From an uncultured Rubrobacteraceae bacterium (GTDB lineage: Bacteria > Actinomycetota > Rubrobacteria > Rubrobacterales > Rubrobacteraceae), in NCBI GenBank assembly GCA_902805985.1, contig CADCUW010000627.1, positions 1-9,707 of the forward strand: DNA of 9,707 nucleotides. Direction: 5' to 3'. Positions within the stretch are counted from its first letter, which is position 1. The number at the start of each line of letters is the position of its first letter. Positions 1-5,081 of the stretch are shown piece by piece. The notes beneath the pieces were generated by a model. It saw only the letters and a list, made by a program, of their open reading frames with translations, was not told the DNA's origin and made no database searches. The translations under genes and the position numbers were made by a program.

Positions 1-278
1 TCGGCCACGGCGATCCGACCGGGAACACGCCCCCCATTGACGCGGTCGATGCCGTTTGCCGGGAGCACGATTTGTGCTACGCGCTCCTCGGCGACTTTGA
101 CAGCCGATGCGACCAAGACTTCATCGAATGTATGCCAAGTGCCATAGCGAGTACCCCGTCTCCGGCGGGGAGAAATGCGGGGTTTCTGTCACTGCTGTAT
201 CTCTCGTTGGCCGAACGGAACCTCGCACTTGGCGAAACCCTATTCAAAAGGATTAACTTGGAACGCCGAGACGGATAG
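1..278 (+). CDS. Phospholipase A2-like domain protein, C-terminal part (5' end off window)
   Basis: The reading frame is open from the left edge (first full codon at 3) to TAG at 276-278, giving the last 91 residues of a longer protein. The visible start is G-H-G-D-P-T-G-N-T-P-P-I-D-A-V-D, followed by C-R-E-H-D-L-C-Y and about 15 residues later by S-R-C-D-Q-D-F-I-E-C. This fits the phospholipase A2 core: a glycine-rich calcium loop, the catalytic His-Asp pair in C-x2-H-D-x-C-Y, and a second Asp in the C-D motif. Enzymes of this family hydrolyse the sn-2 ester of phospholipids, need calcium and are normally exported; the cysteines would suit an extracytoplasmic, disulfide-bonded domain. The N-terminus, with any signal peptide or fused domain, lies outside the window, so a secreted enzyme cannot be told from the tail of a larger toxin-like protein. 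The domain call rests on motifs only; activity is inferred. Confidence 0.72.
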   Translation, partial: GHGDPTGNTPPIDAVDAVCREHDLCYALLGDFDSRCDQDFIECMPSAIASTPSPAGRNAGFLSLLYLSLAERNLALGETLFKRINLERRDG

Positions 279-310
279 TCTTCTCGGAGACTCGAATAGT
301 CCGAAGAGAC
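279..310 (+). terminator. Possible terminator hairpin after the PLA2-like gene
   Basis: Directly after the stop, GTCTTC..CGGA..CT can fold on AGTCCGAAGAGAC with small bulges around a CGAAT loop. A second small stem, ACCAG/CTGGT (309-313 with 320-324), followed by TATTTA, lies just downstream. Neither has a proper T-run and the first stem is imperfect, so this is a weak call based on position and folding only. Confidence 0.25.
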
Positions 311-377
311 CAGCTCCACCTGGTTATTTAGATTGTTCACCCGAGCACACGAAAGGACCTTCTGCGAATTTTGGTCT

Positions 378-518
378 GAAACTGTCTGAAAAGGGTGTGA
401 GCACTGCTCCGAACGTGGATTTGGGAGTTGTACGGAGGCCAAAATGGAGTGAAAAGCTCCTCCTTGGTGGCCTACAGGGCTACGTTGTGGACGCGTCCGG
501 GACTTTTCAGACAGTTTC
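378..518. repeat. Perfect 16-bp inverted repeat bounding a 141-bp element (MITE/IS-remnant or structured RNA candidate)
   Basis: GAAACTGTCTGAAAAG at 378-393 is the exact reverse complement of CTTTTCAGACAGTTTC at 503-518, with 109 bp between. Inside, AGGCC at 436-440 pairs with GGCCT at 469-473 and a GGAG/CTCC pair continues the stem, so the interior also folds back on itself. The left arm contains a short direct repeat, GTCTGAAA twice, 2 bp apart. No transposase reading frame fits inside. A 2-bp CT flanks both outer ends, too short to count as a target-site duplication. The architecture fits a miniature inverted-repeat element or the closed-up ends of an insertion sequence. A nested-hairpin non-coding RNA is the alternative. 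Confidence 0.5.
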
Positions 519-660
519 CTGACGGTGTTCTCGGAAGTCAGCGTGGCCCCGGTCGTATGCTGACTGTCTATTTTATGTATAAGGTAGAGAGGGTTCGTCT
601 TGTATGTAAGAAGTCGATCCTTGTCCGGTAGCGGGATAGTTGCCCGGCGGAATCTGGTCA

Positions 661-1620
661 CTAAGGTCTCCTGAATACCATCCCGACCCATTCACCCTGC
701 GAGCGCCGCTCCTCCAATTCGAAGCCCGCCGCGCACACGGCGCCGATGACCTCCTCGGCGCGCGCGGCGACCGAGCCGCTAGTGACGAACACACCGCCGT
801 GTCGCACGGTAGCGGCCAGGTCCGGGGCCAGTTCGGTTAGCACGTTGGGGAAGATGTTCGCGGCCACCACCTCGTAGGGGGGGGCCGCGGATTCGATACC
901 GCCCCGGACCACCTCGACCGCACCGGCCAGGCCGTTGAGCGAGACGGTCTTCTGAGCGACGGCGACGGCGGCCGCCTCGATGTCCAGCGCGAGCACCTCG
1001 CCTGCTCCCAGCCTTGCGGCCGCCACAGCCAGGATGCCAGACCCCGTTCCCAGGTCCAGCACCCGATCGCCCGGCCGGACGTGCTCTTCCAGCAAGACCA
1101 GCGCTAGGCGCGTCGTCGGGTGCCGCCCCGTGCCGAACACGCCCCGCCTGGAGCCGTCGCCCACGGGCAGCTCCACGACCAGGTCGGCGGCCGACGCTTC
1201 GTGCGGTTTGCCCGCTGGTTTGATCACGATCGTGCGGCCGACGCGCAGAGGCGTAGCGTCGTCCCACGTTTCGTGGTAGGTCACCGGAAAATCATGGGGA
1301 CCCATCAGCAAAGAGGCAAAGCAGTGGCCGGTCGCCCGCCCGATCTGCTCCTTCTGCCTAGGGGTGAGGACGACCTCGACGACGAACGGACCGCCGCCCC
1401 GCTCTCCGGAAGGCTCGGGCTCGAGCAGCTGCCTGACAGCGGAGCGCGAGACGGGCAGGGATTCGCTGCCAGCCTTCGCCGCGACGCTCGAGAAGCGTTT
1501 TAGTTGCGCTGGGGGCACGCTTACTGAGTGCAGGATCATGCCCGTTCGCCGAAAGTAGTGCTCCTTCTGCGTCGGTGTCAGCCGGATCTCGATCGCATCA
1601 CTGGTAGGTGGATTGGACAC
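661..1620 (-). CDS. PrmA-like SAM-dependent methyltransferase (ribosomal protein L11 methyltransferase family)
   Basis: Chosen start GTG at 1620 gives 319 residues. The mRNA has GAGGGG about 9 nt upstream; the longer alternative GTG at 1737 lies inside a strong hairpin and lacks a ribosome site. PrmA hallmarks are present: F-G-T-G-R-H-P-T-T (about 162-170), SAM-binding motif I V-L-D-L-G-T-G-S-G (187-195), an acidic LALDIE strand, and A-N-I-F-P-N-V-L (254-261) where PrmA has its N-I-x-x-N-V-L loop. The family transfers methyl groups from SAM to amino groups of L11. The N-terminal 150 residues differ from the usual small PrmA substrate domain and contain the motif L-T-P-x-Q-K-E-x4-R-x-T-G twice (about 12-27 and 83-98), so the substrate may not be L11. 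No partner gene is adjacent. The fold is confident, the substrate is not. Confidence 0.85.
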   Translation of the reverse strand: MSNPPTSDAIEIRLTPTQKEHYFRRTGMILHSVSVPPAQLKRFSSVAAKAGSESLPVSRSAVRQLLEPEPSGERGGGPFVVEVVLTPRQKEQIGRATGHCFASLLMGPHDFPVTYHETWDDATPLRVGRTIVIKPAGKPHEASAADLVVELPVGDGSRRGVFGTGRHPTTRLALVLLEEHVRPGDRVLDLGTGSGILAVAAARLGAGEVLALDIEAAAVAVAQKTVSLNGLAGAVEVVRGGIESAAPPYEVVAANIFPNVLTELAPDLAATVRHGGVFVTSGSVAARAEEVIGAVCAAGFELEERRSQGEWVGMVFRRP

Positions 1621-1703
1621 TGAGTTTATCCCCTCGTTGGATCGACTCCCACAAACCGCTAGCAGGCACGGCTCACAACGCATCATAAGCCGTGCGCGAC
1701 GTG

Positions 1704-1739
1704 CAGTGAATAAGGAGAGTCTCCTCTCCTCATTCACTG
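1704..1739 (-). promoter_or_regulatory. Leader hairpin upstream of the PrmA-like gene
   Basis: CAGTGAATAAGGAGAG (1704-1719) pairs with 1724-1739 across the loop 1720-1723. On plus-strand RNA one pair is an A-C mismatch. On minus-strand RNA the same position is a G-U wobble, so all 16 pairs form, and the loop reads GAGA, a GNRA tetraloop. The structure is therefore best in the transcript of the PrmA-like gene, ending 83 nt before its preferred GTG. The 5' arm contains GAGGAG, a Shine-Dalgarno-like string that would be buried. There is no T-run after it, so a simple terminator is unlikely; a regulatory or mRNA-stabilising leader element is inferred. Confidence 0.5.
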
Positions 1740-1740
1740 G

Positions 1741-2282
1741 AGAGCGGAAGGGTTGTTATCCGAAGTCGGCGCGGGCTGGCGCAGGGAGCATCATGCCCCT
1801 GCTAGGTAAACACCGCACCCGGAGGCCCATGGAGAGTGAGGAGGTACGCATCGCATCCAGGACCCACTACCGACCAACAACGGCATTCCGGAAGGGTTGC
1901 CAGCCCGTCAGTACGTCGCCATACTGCTCGACGCCTCGGAACTCGAGGTCGACAAGATCCACCTGCTCGTCAGGGACCGCAGGTCCCATGCCTCCATGTT
2001 TCCTGAGCCAAGCCGGGGCAAACCCAAGCAGCGGGAGGCGCCGGCCCGGCCTTCCACCAGGAGGGCCATCTTCCTCTGCGGGCGAGCCGTCATCGGGAGC
2101 CCCACAGAAGGAGAAGCAGGAGTAAATAGAGGTTCCTACGCTACGAGACGCTGGAGGACAAGGTTACTCTCACGAGGATCCCTAACCTCCGCCCCCGGGA
2201 GCGAAACCCCAACCGGGGTGTAACGATCTTGGCCTTCTTGTGCGTCCAACGCTACAAAGACGTCCCGCGAACGGAGGCCGAT
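1741..2282. other. Intergenic stretch with fragments of apparently decayed coding sequence
   Basis: This divergent gap separates the PrmA-like gene from the stress cluster and should hold both promoters, but I cannot name a clear -35/-10 pair for either. Coding-like pieces appear in different plus-strand frames: one starting M-E-S-E-E-V-R-I-A-S (ATG 1830), one at about 1855-2000, and one at 2130-2282 reading L-R-Y-E-T-L-E-D-K-V-T-L-T-R-I-P. The last is in frame with the downstream CsbD-like gene but has no good start. A small ACCCC/GGGGT hairpin sits at 2206-2219. Confidence 0.4.
1840..2223 (+). pseudogene. Possible gene remnant, unknown product
   Basis: One frame runs from just after a stop at 1837-1839 to TAA at 2221-2223. 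Its stretch G-I-P-E-G-L-P-A-R-Q-Y-V-A-I-L-L-D-A-S-E and the following L-E-V-D-K-I-H-L-L-V-R-D-R look like real protein, with G/C at most third codon positions. No ATG or GTG opens this piece; only a TTG at 1897, with GAAGGG touching it. A good ribosome site (GAGGAGG, 1838-1844) and an ATG at 1830 belong to other frames or positions. After about codon 50 the composition turns Pro/Arg/Ser-rich and unconvincing. I read this as a gene broken by one or more frameshifts. I do not recognise the family. Confidence 0.25.
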
Positions 2283-2525
2283 ATGTCGGAGAAAGCCATA
2301 GGCAAGGCCAAGGAAGCCTACGGCGCCCTGGCGGGCGACGAGGCCAAGAAGGCCGAGGGTCGCGCCCTGCAGAGGAAGGCCGAAGCGGAAGCGGAGGCCG
2401 AGCAGAAGGAGAGGACCAGGCAAGCCGAGGCTGAAGCCAAGAAGGCCGAGCGGCAACGAGACGAGCAAGAGCGCAAGGACAAGGGGGCCTTGGGTGGCCT
2501 CACGGACACCCTGAGCGGCCTCTAG
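2283..2525 (+). CDS. CsbD-like small stress protein with charged helical extension
   Basis: Eighty residues from ATG 2283, with GGAGG at 2273-2277 deciding this start over an upstream in-frame TTG at 2229. Residues 3-29 (A-I-G-K-A-K-E-A-Y-G-A-L-A-G-D-E-A-K-K-A-E-G and on) match the second half of the CsbD motif, G-K-a-K-E-a-x-G-x-L-x-G-D-x-x-x-x-A-E-G. CsbD proteins are small, very hydrophilic proteins induced by general stress in many bacteria; their biochemical role is unsettled. The usual C-terminus is replaced by about 35 Ala/Glu/Lys/Arg residues with Ala-Glu repeats, probably one long helix, then a short amphipathic tail G-A-L-G-G-L-T-D-T-L-S-G-L. The stop lies 3 nt before the next gene's GTG, so the two are probably co-transcribed. 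Confidence 0.75.
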   Translation: MSEKAIGKAKEAYGALAGDEAKKAEGRALQRKAEAEAEAEQKERTRQAEAEAKKAERQRDEQERKDKGALGGLTDTLSGL

Positions 2526-2528
2526 GGC

Positions 2529-3812
2529 GTGGCAGACAAGGCCTCGGTCCACATCCTCGCGCGCGCCGACGGGTGGGCTGTGGTGCGCGAGGGCAGAGAG
2601 CGGGCCACTTCTGTCCACCCCACCCAGGCGGAGGCGGCTCGGGCGGGACGGGAGATAGCCCGCAAAGACGAGACCGAGTTCCTGCTCCATGCCAGAGACG
2701 GGCACATCCGAGACCGCAGCGACTACGGCGGAAACCTCAGCCGTCCCTCTGCACCGCCGGAAGACGCTACCACCGCTCCCGCGGCCGGCGTAGCAGGCGC
2801 GGCGGCCCGGGAGACGGGCAGGGTGGTAGGCCTTGCCACCGGGACCGTTGGTGGGGCGCTCGACGGAGCCGGGCCAACGGCAACTACTGGCGTAGGCCAA
2901 GATACCAAGGCAGCCCACACAGACAGTAGAACCGACAACGCAGAGGAGGCAAGCGGCTTGGCCTACGAGGAACGGTACGCAGATTACGAAGTCCACGGCC
3001 AGGACGACGAGAGGCTAGGCCACGTCGACGCCCTGTTCATAGACGAGGACGATCAGCCGGAGTACTTAGGCGTGAAGATGGGCCTGCTGGGCACCCGCTC
3101 CACCCTCCTCCCCTGGGCGATGGTAACCCGCGCTGACGAGGAGAGAGGCCGCCTCGAGGTAGACGTGGACAAAGAGACGGCCGCGAACGGCCCCGCCTTC
3201 GAGGACGACCAGGAGATCACGCCGGAGCTGGAGCGCAGGGTTCGCGGCCATTACGGGATCGAACAGGCGGCTGAGGACCGTGGCGCCTACGGCGATTATC
3301 GCGTAGGCGCCGAGAATACTGGCGCGACCGCCGGCCTCGACGCTCTCGGCACGGCGACGGGCGGCACCGCAACCGGCGGGTTGCGCGAGCGCCACGACGA
3401 GAGAGAGGCGTTGAGCCGACACGCAAGCGAACCTGTGGCTGAGGAGGAGATCAGGGTACAAAGGAGCGAAGAGGAGCTCGTCGTCGGGACCCGCGAGCGC
3501 GAAGCCGGATCAATGAAGATCCGTAAGCGCGTTCGCACCGAGCGCGAGAGGCTGGATGTACCCGTCAGGCGGGAGGAGGTGCACATCGAGCGGGTCCCGG
3601 TCTCGGAGGAGACCACCGGGGCGGAGATAGGCGAGGAAGAGGTCGTCGTGCCGGTGACCGAGACCGAGGTGGTGGTCTCCAAAAGGCCCGTAGTCAAGGA
3701 GGAGATCCGTATCCACAAGGAGGTGACGGAGAAGACCGAAGTCCTCGAGGAGGACGTGAGGCGCGAGGAGATAGACGTAGTGGACGAGACCGACCGAAGG
3801 AGGGAAGGATAG
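2529..3812 (+). CDS. DUF2188 - PRC-barrel - DUF2382 (YsnF-like) fusion protein
   Basis: 427 residues from GTG 2529, 3 nt after the preceding stop; an AGGG next to the GTG is a tight ribosome site, so translational coupling is likely. Three domains can be read. Residues 6-67 are DUF2188: D-G-W-A-V-V-R-E-G-R-E-R-A-T-S-V-H, then a helix and L-L-H-A-R-D-G-H-I-R-D-R. Residues 150-222 are a PRC-barrel: Y-E-V-H-G-Q-D-D-E-R-L-G-H-V-D-A-L-F-I-D, then Y-L-G-V-K-M-G-L-L-G and L-L-P-W. Residues 305-421 are the Glu/Arg/Val-rich DUF2382 domain of YsnF-type proteins: E-E-I-R-V-Q-R-S-E-E-E-L-V-V-G through repeated E-E-V-V-V-P-V. A Gly/Ala/Thr-rich linker (80-145) follows DUF2188 and a second one precedes DUF2382. 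PRC-DUF2382 proteins are common stress-associated proteins in actinobacteria without a proven activity. No signal peptide is visible. The CsbD neighbours on both sides support a general-stress operon. Confidence 0.9.
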   Translation: MADKASVHILARADGWAVVREGRERATSVHPTQAEAARAGREIARKDETEFLLHARDGHIRDRSDYGGNLSRPSAPPEDATTAPAAGVAGAAARETGRVVGLATGTVGGALDGAGPTATTGVGQDTKAAHTDSRTDNAEEASGLAYEERYADYEVHGQDDERLGHVDALFIDEDDQPEYLGVKMGLLGTRSTLLPWAMVTRADEERGRLEVDVDKETAANGPAFEDDQEITPELERRVRGHYGIEQAAEDRGAYGDYRVGAENTGATAGLDALGTATGGTATGGLRERHDEREALSRHASEPVAEEEIRVQRSEEELVVGTREREAGSMKIRKRVRTERERLDVPVRREEVHIERVPVSEETTGAEIGEEEVVVPVTETEVVVSKRPVVKEEIRIHKEVTEKTEVLEEDVRREEIDVVDETDRRREG

Positions 3813-3815
3813 ATA

Positions 3816-3995
3816 ATGTCCAAGAGGAGCAGCAGGGACAAGGCCGAAGGAGCGATCGACAAGGTCACGGGCCGCGCCAAGGAGGCCGGCGGCTCGCTTA
3901 CCGGCAACAAGGACAAGAAGGCCGAGGGACGCGCCGACCAGGACAAGGGCATCCTCAAGAAGAAGAAGGGCGCCGCCAAGCACCTCCTGAAGTAG
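3816..3995 (+). CDS. csbD: CsbD family stress protein
   Basis: Fifty-nine residues from ATG 3816, 3 nt after the stop of the PRC/DUF2382 gene, with AAGGA at 3805-3809 as a well-spaced ribosome site. The protein matches the full CsbD pattern: R-D-K-A-E-G-A-I-D-K-V-T-G-R-A-K-E-A-G-G, then S-L-T-G-N-K-D-K-K-A-E-G-R-A-D-Q-D-K-G. It has the expected length and is rich in Lys, Gly and Ala, with no aromatic residues or cysteine. The Lys-rich end (K-K-K-K-G-A-A-K-H-L-L-K) is typical of actinobacterial members. It is the third gene of the tight cluster and is followed by a strong hairpin at 4039-4078 that probably ends the unit. CsbD proteins accumulate under general stress in Bacillus; the molecular function is unknown. 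Confidence 0.88.
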   Translation: MSKRSSRDKAEGAIDKVTGRAKEAGGSLTGNKDKKAEGRADQDKGILKKKKGAAKHLLK

Positions 3996-4024
3996 CAGCC
4001 GCACGTCCTCGGGCCAGACCGGGG

Positions 4025-4078
4025 CGGGGTGTAAAGACCCCGGATGGCCGCATGCCTAGCGGCATGCGGCCATCCGGG
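4025..4078 (+). terminator. Strong 18-bp hairpin with an overlapping smaller hairpin after csbD
   Basis: CCCGGATGGCCGCATGCC (4039-4056) and GGCATGCGGCCATCCGGG (4061-4078) form a perfect 18-bp stem with a TAGC loop, 43 nt after the csbD stop. There is no T-run after it, so classic intrinsic termination is uncertain; T-less hairpins are frequent at gene ends in high-GC actinobacteria. A smaller stem, CGGGGT (4025-4030) with ACCCCG (4037-4042), shares bases 4039-4042 with the large one, so the two cannot form together. That is the layout of an attenuator or of a processing site. Confidence 0.65.
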
Positions 4079-4092
4079 AGACTAGTGGAGGA

Positions 4093-4179
4093 GTGCAAGA
4101 GGGCACGAAAAAGGGCGGCGCGGAGGAGGCGGCCGAAAAGACGCTCGGCTGGATAGGCGGGATGGCCGGGAGGATGTAA
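4093..4179 (+). CDS. Possible 28-residue peptide
   Basis: GTG 4093 opens a short frame ending at TAA 4177-4179, reading (V/M)-Q-E-G-T-K-K-G-G-A-E-E-A-A-E-K-T-L-G-W, then I-G-G-M-A-G-R-M. GGAGG (4087-4091) is very close to the GTG, so initiation there is doubtful. The peptide would be an amphipathic helix with a Gly/Met-rich hydrophobic tail, recalling the amphipathic tail of the CsbD-like protein at 2283. It may be a genuine small protein, the remnant of a longer one, or chance. It lies just after the big hairpin and 42 nt before the next gene. Confidence 0.28.
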   Translation: MQEGTKKGGAEEAAEKTLGWIGGMAGRM

Positions 4180-4221
4180 GGGGACGAGACCCTCGAGGCA
4201 CAGGGTAGGACCAGAAAGAGG

Positions 4222-4545
4222 ATGGACGAGAGGACGACCTATTACGTGAGCACCCACGGGGACGGTGGGCGGGAGGTTCGGACCGAGGGAGCAAGCCGAG
4301 CCAGCAGCGTGCACAGGACCAAGAGTGAGACCATAGCAAGCGCAAAGGAGTGGACGAGGGGCCAACATCCTAGCCAGTTGCTCGTCTACAAGCAAAACGG
4401 CACCGTGCATACCGAGCTAAGCTACGGGCAAGACATTGCCCCTCTCAGGCGCGGGCCAACAGGCCCGAAGTGTCGGGACTCTACCGGATACCGGTCCTTC
4501 GGCGATCGGAGACGCGGATGGACAAAGACGTCTCCTACATTGTGA
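4222..4545 (+). CDS. Stand-alone DUF2188 domain protein
   Basis: ATG 4222 begins a 107-residue frame; AAAGAGG ends right before it, so the ribosome site is tight. Residues 7-69 match DUF2188 well: Y-Y-V-S-T-H-G-D-G-G-R-E-V-R, E-G-A-S-R-A-S-S-V-H-R-T-K-S-E-T, and S-Q-L-L-V-Y-K-Q-N-G-T-V-H-T-E-L-S-Y-G. The family usually ends about ten residues after the Y-G, near 75-80 residues in total. Here about 30 further residues, rich in Arg, Gly and Thr, run to TGA 4543-4545 and look non-native, as if the original stop had been lost. A CGGGCC/GGCCCG hairpin (4452-4467) falls in this tail. The frame overlaps the next small gene by 28 nt. The domain also forms the N-terminus of the fusion at 2529. Function unknown; general-stress association is inferred from context. 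Confidence 0.7.
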   Translation: MDERTTYYVSTHGDGGREVRTEGASRASSVHRTKSETIASAKEWTRGQHPSQLLVYKQNGTVHTELSYGQDIAPLRRGPTGPKCRDSTGYRSFGDRRRGWTKTSPTL

Positions 4546-4773
4546 CCGAGGGCGGAGCCCCGCCGTCGAGGAGGCCCCACGGTCGACGGGAAGGTTGCCA
4601 TCATCTGCGAGCAGCCCGACCTCGCCGAAGAGGACAAGATGTTGGAGCCCATTAATCCTAGCGACCTCGTGCTGCTAGGTTCCCGGACCGGCGCCGGTTA
4701 CGTGAGCATCAGGGGCCCCGAGGGACCGGGAACAATCGACAAGCCCGAACTCCTAAGAGAAGCTCATTCCTAG
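4518..4773 (+). pseudogene. Small gene split by an apparent frameshift, unknown family
   Basis: ATG 4518, with GGAGA about 5 nt upstream, starts M-D-K-D-V-S-Y-I-V-T-E-G-G-A-P-P, but that frame soon becomes Arg-rich and stops at 4653-4655. The next frame instead reads P-T-V-D-G-K-V-A-I-I-C-E-Q-P-D-L-A-E-E-D, then K-M-L-E-P-I-N-P-S-D-L-V-L-L-G-S and G-A-G-Y-V-S-I-R-G-P-E-G-P-G, ending at TAG 4771-4773. Removing one base, for example from the C-run at 4576-4579, joins both parts into one protein of about 84 residues. Alternatives are a sequencing error, true decay, programmed frameshifting, or an independent 44-aa protein from ATG 4639, which has GAAGAGGA upstream. I do not recognise the family. 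By position it is the last member of the stress cluster. Confidence 0.45.
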
Positions 4774-5081
4774 ACCCCGAACCGGCGTCCCCGCCACTCG
4801 CGCCAAGGACTTGCGTGAGGATCTATTCGCCCGAGTAGTGCTGGGATTTAGGGTTCCCCGTATAGCACCGGTCTGATCGGGGACCCGTCCAGGCTATGAG
4901 GCGCTTACGCAAGACGGACCTTGAAGGCGGTCGAGTACACGAAAAGCAGTCAGAATACCCGGCCGCTGATTTATGTGGGACACCGTGCTCGTCAGTGAGG
5001 CTCTCGGGCATCGCTTTGCTCGCGTACTCGTGCGCGCGGCCGGCACCTGCGCAACGTCAGGGGAGGGTGTAGGATGCCCTC
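4774..5081. other. Gene-free stretch upstream of the two-TM protein
   Basis: I see no convincing gene here. GGGTTCCCCG (4851-4860) can pair with CGGGGACCC (4878-4886) with a one-base bulge and a 17-nt loop; it may end the stress cluster or shape the leader of the next gene. A 58-codon frame from ATG 4896 has no ribosome site and reads like chance. No -35/-10 pair stands out. Confidence 0.4.

Larger units (their letters stand above)
279..660. other. Gene-free A+T-richer stretch
   Basis: I see no convincing gene between the PLA2-like gene and the end of the methyltransferase gene on the opposite strand. The two flanking genes converge here. The stretch is clearly richer in A+T than the rest of the window and holds the inverted-repeat structure at 378-518. 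Open frames exist on both strands, but they lack the G/C-rich third codon positions of the real genes nearby and resemble no family I know. Confidence 0.6.

Noticed and set aside
545..590. Possible promoter with a TATAAG-like -10 near 578-583
   Set aside because: No -35 at suitable spacing and no gene downstream on that strand; the PrmA-like gene ends here on the other strand.
77..691. A 204-codon minus-strand frame across the PLA2-like tail and the inverted repeat
   Set aside because: It overlaps the PLA2 core and lacks G/C preference at third positions and any family motif.
1621..1737. N-terminal extension of the PrmA-like protein from GTG 1737
   Set aside because: It has no ribosome site, starts inside a strong hairpin and is not family-like. 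GTG 1620 has GAGGGG at proper distance.
2136..2996. A 286-codon minus-strand open frame with Leu/Gly-rich, membrane-like stretches
   Set aside because: It is antisense to the CsbD-like gene and the DUF2188-PRC-DUF2382 gene. The Leu-rich runs are the complement of Lys/Glu codons.
3296..4004. Two Ser- or Leu-rich minus-strand frames opposite the DUF2382 and csbD region
   Set aside because: The sense strand carries clear DUF2382 and CsbD domains; the antisense composition follows from GAG/GAC/AAG-rich codons.
4896..5072. A 58-codon frame with a signal-peptide-like L-S-G-I-A-L-L-A-Y-S-C stretch
   Set aside because: The hydrophobic stretch is near the C-terminus rather than the N-terminus, there is no ribosome site and composition is random-looking.
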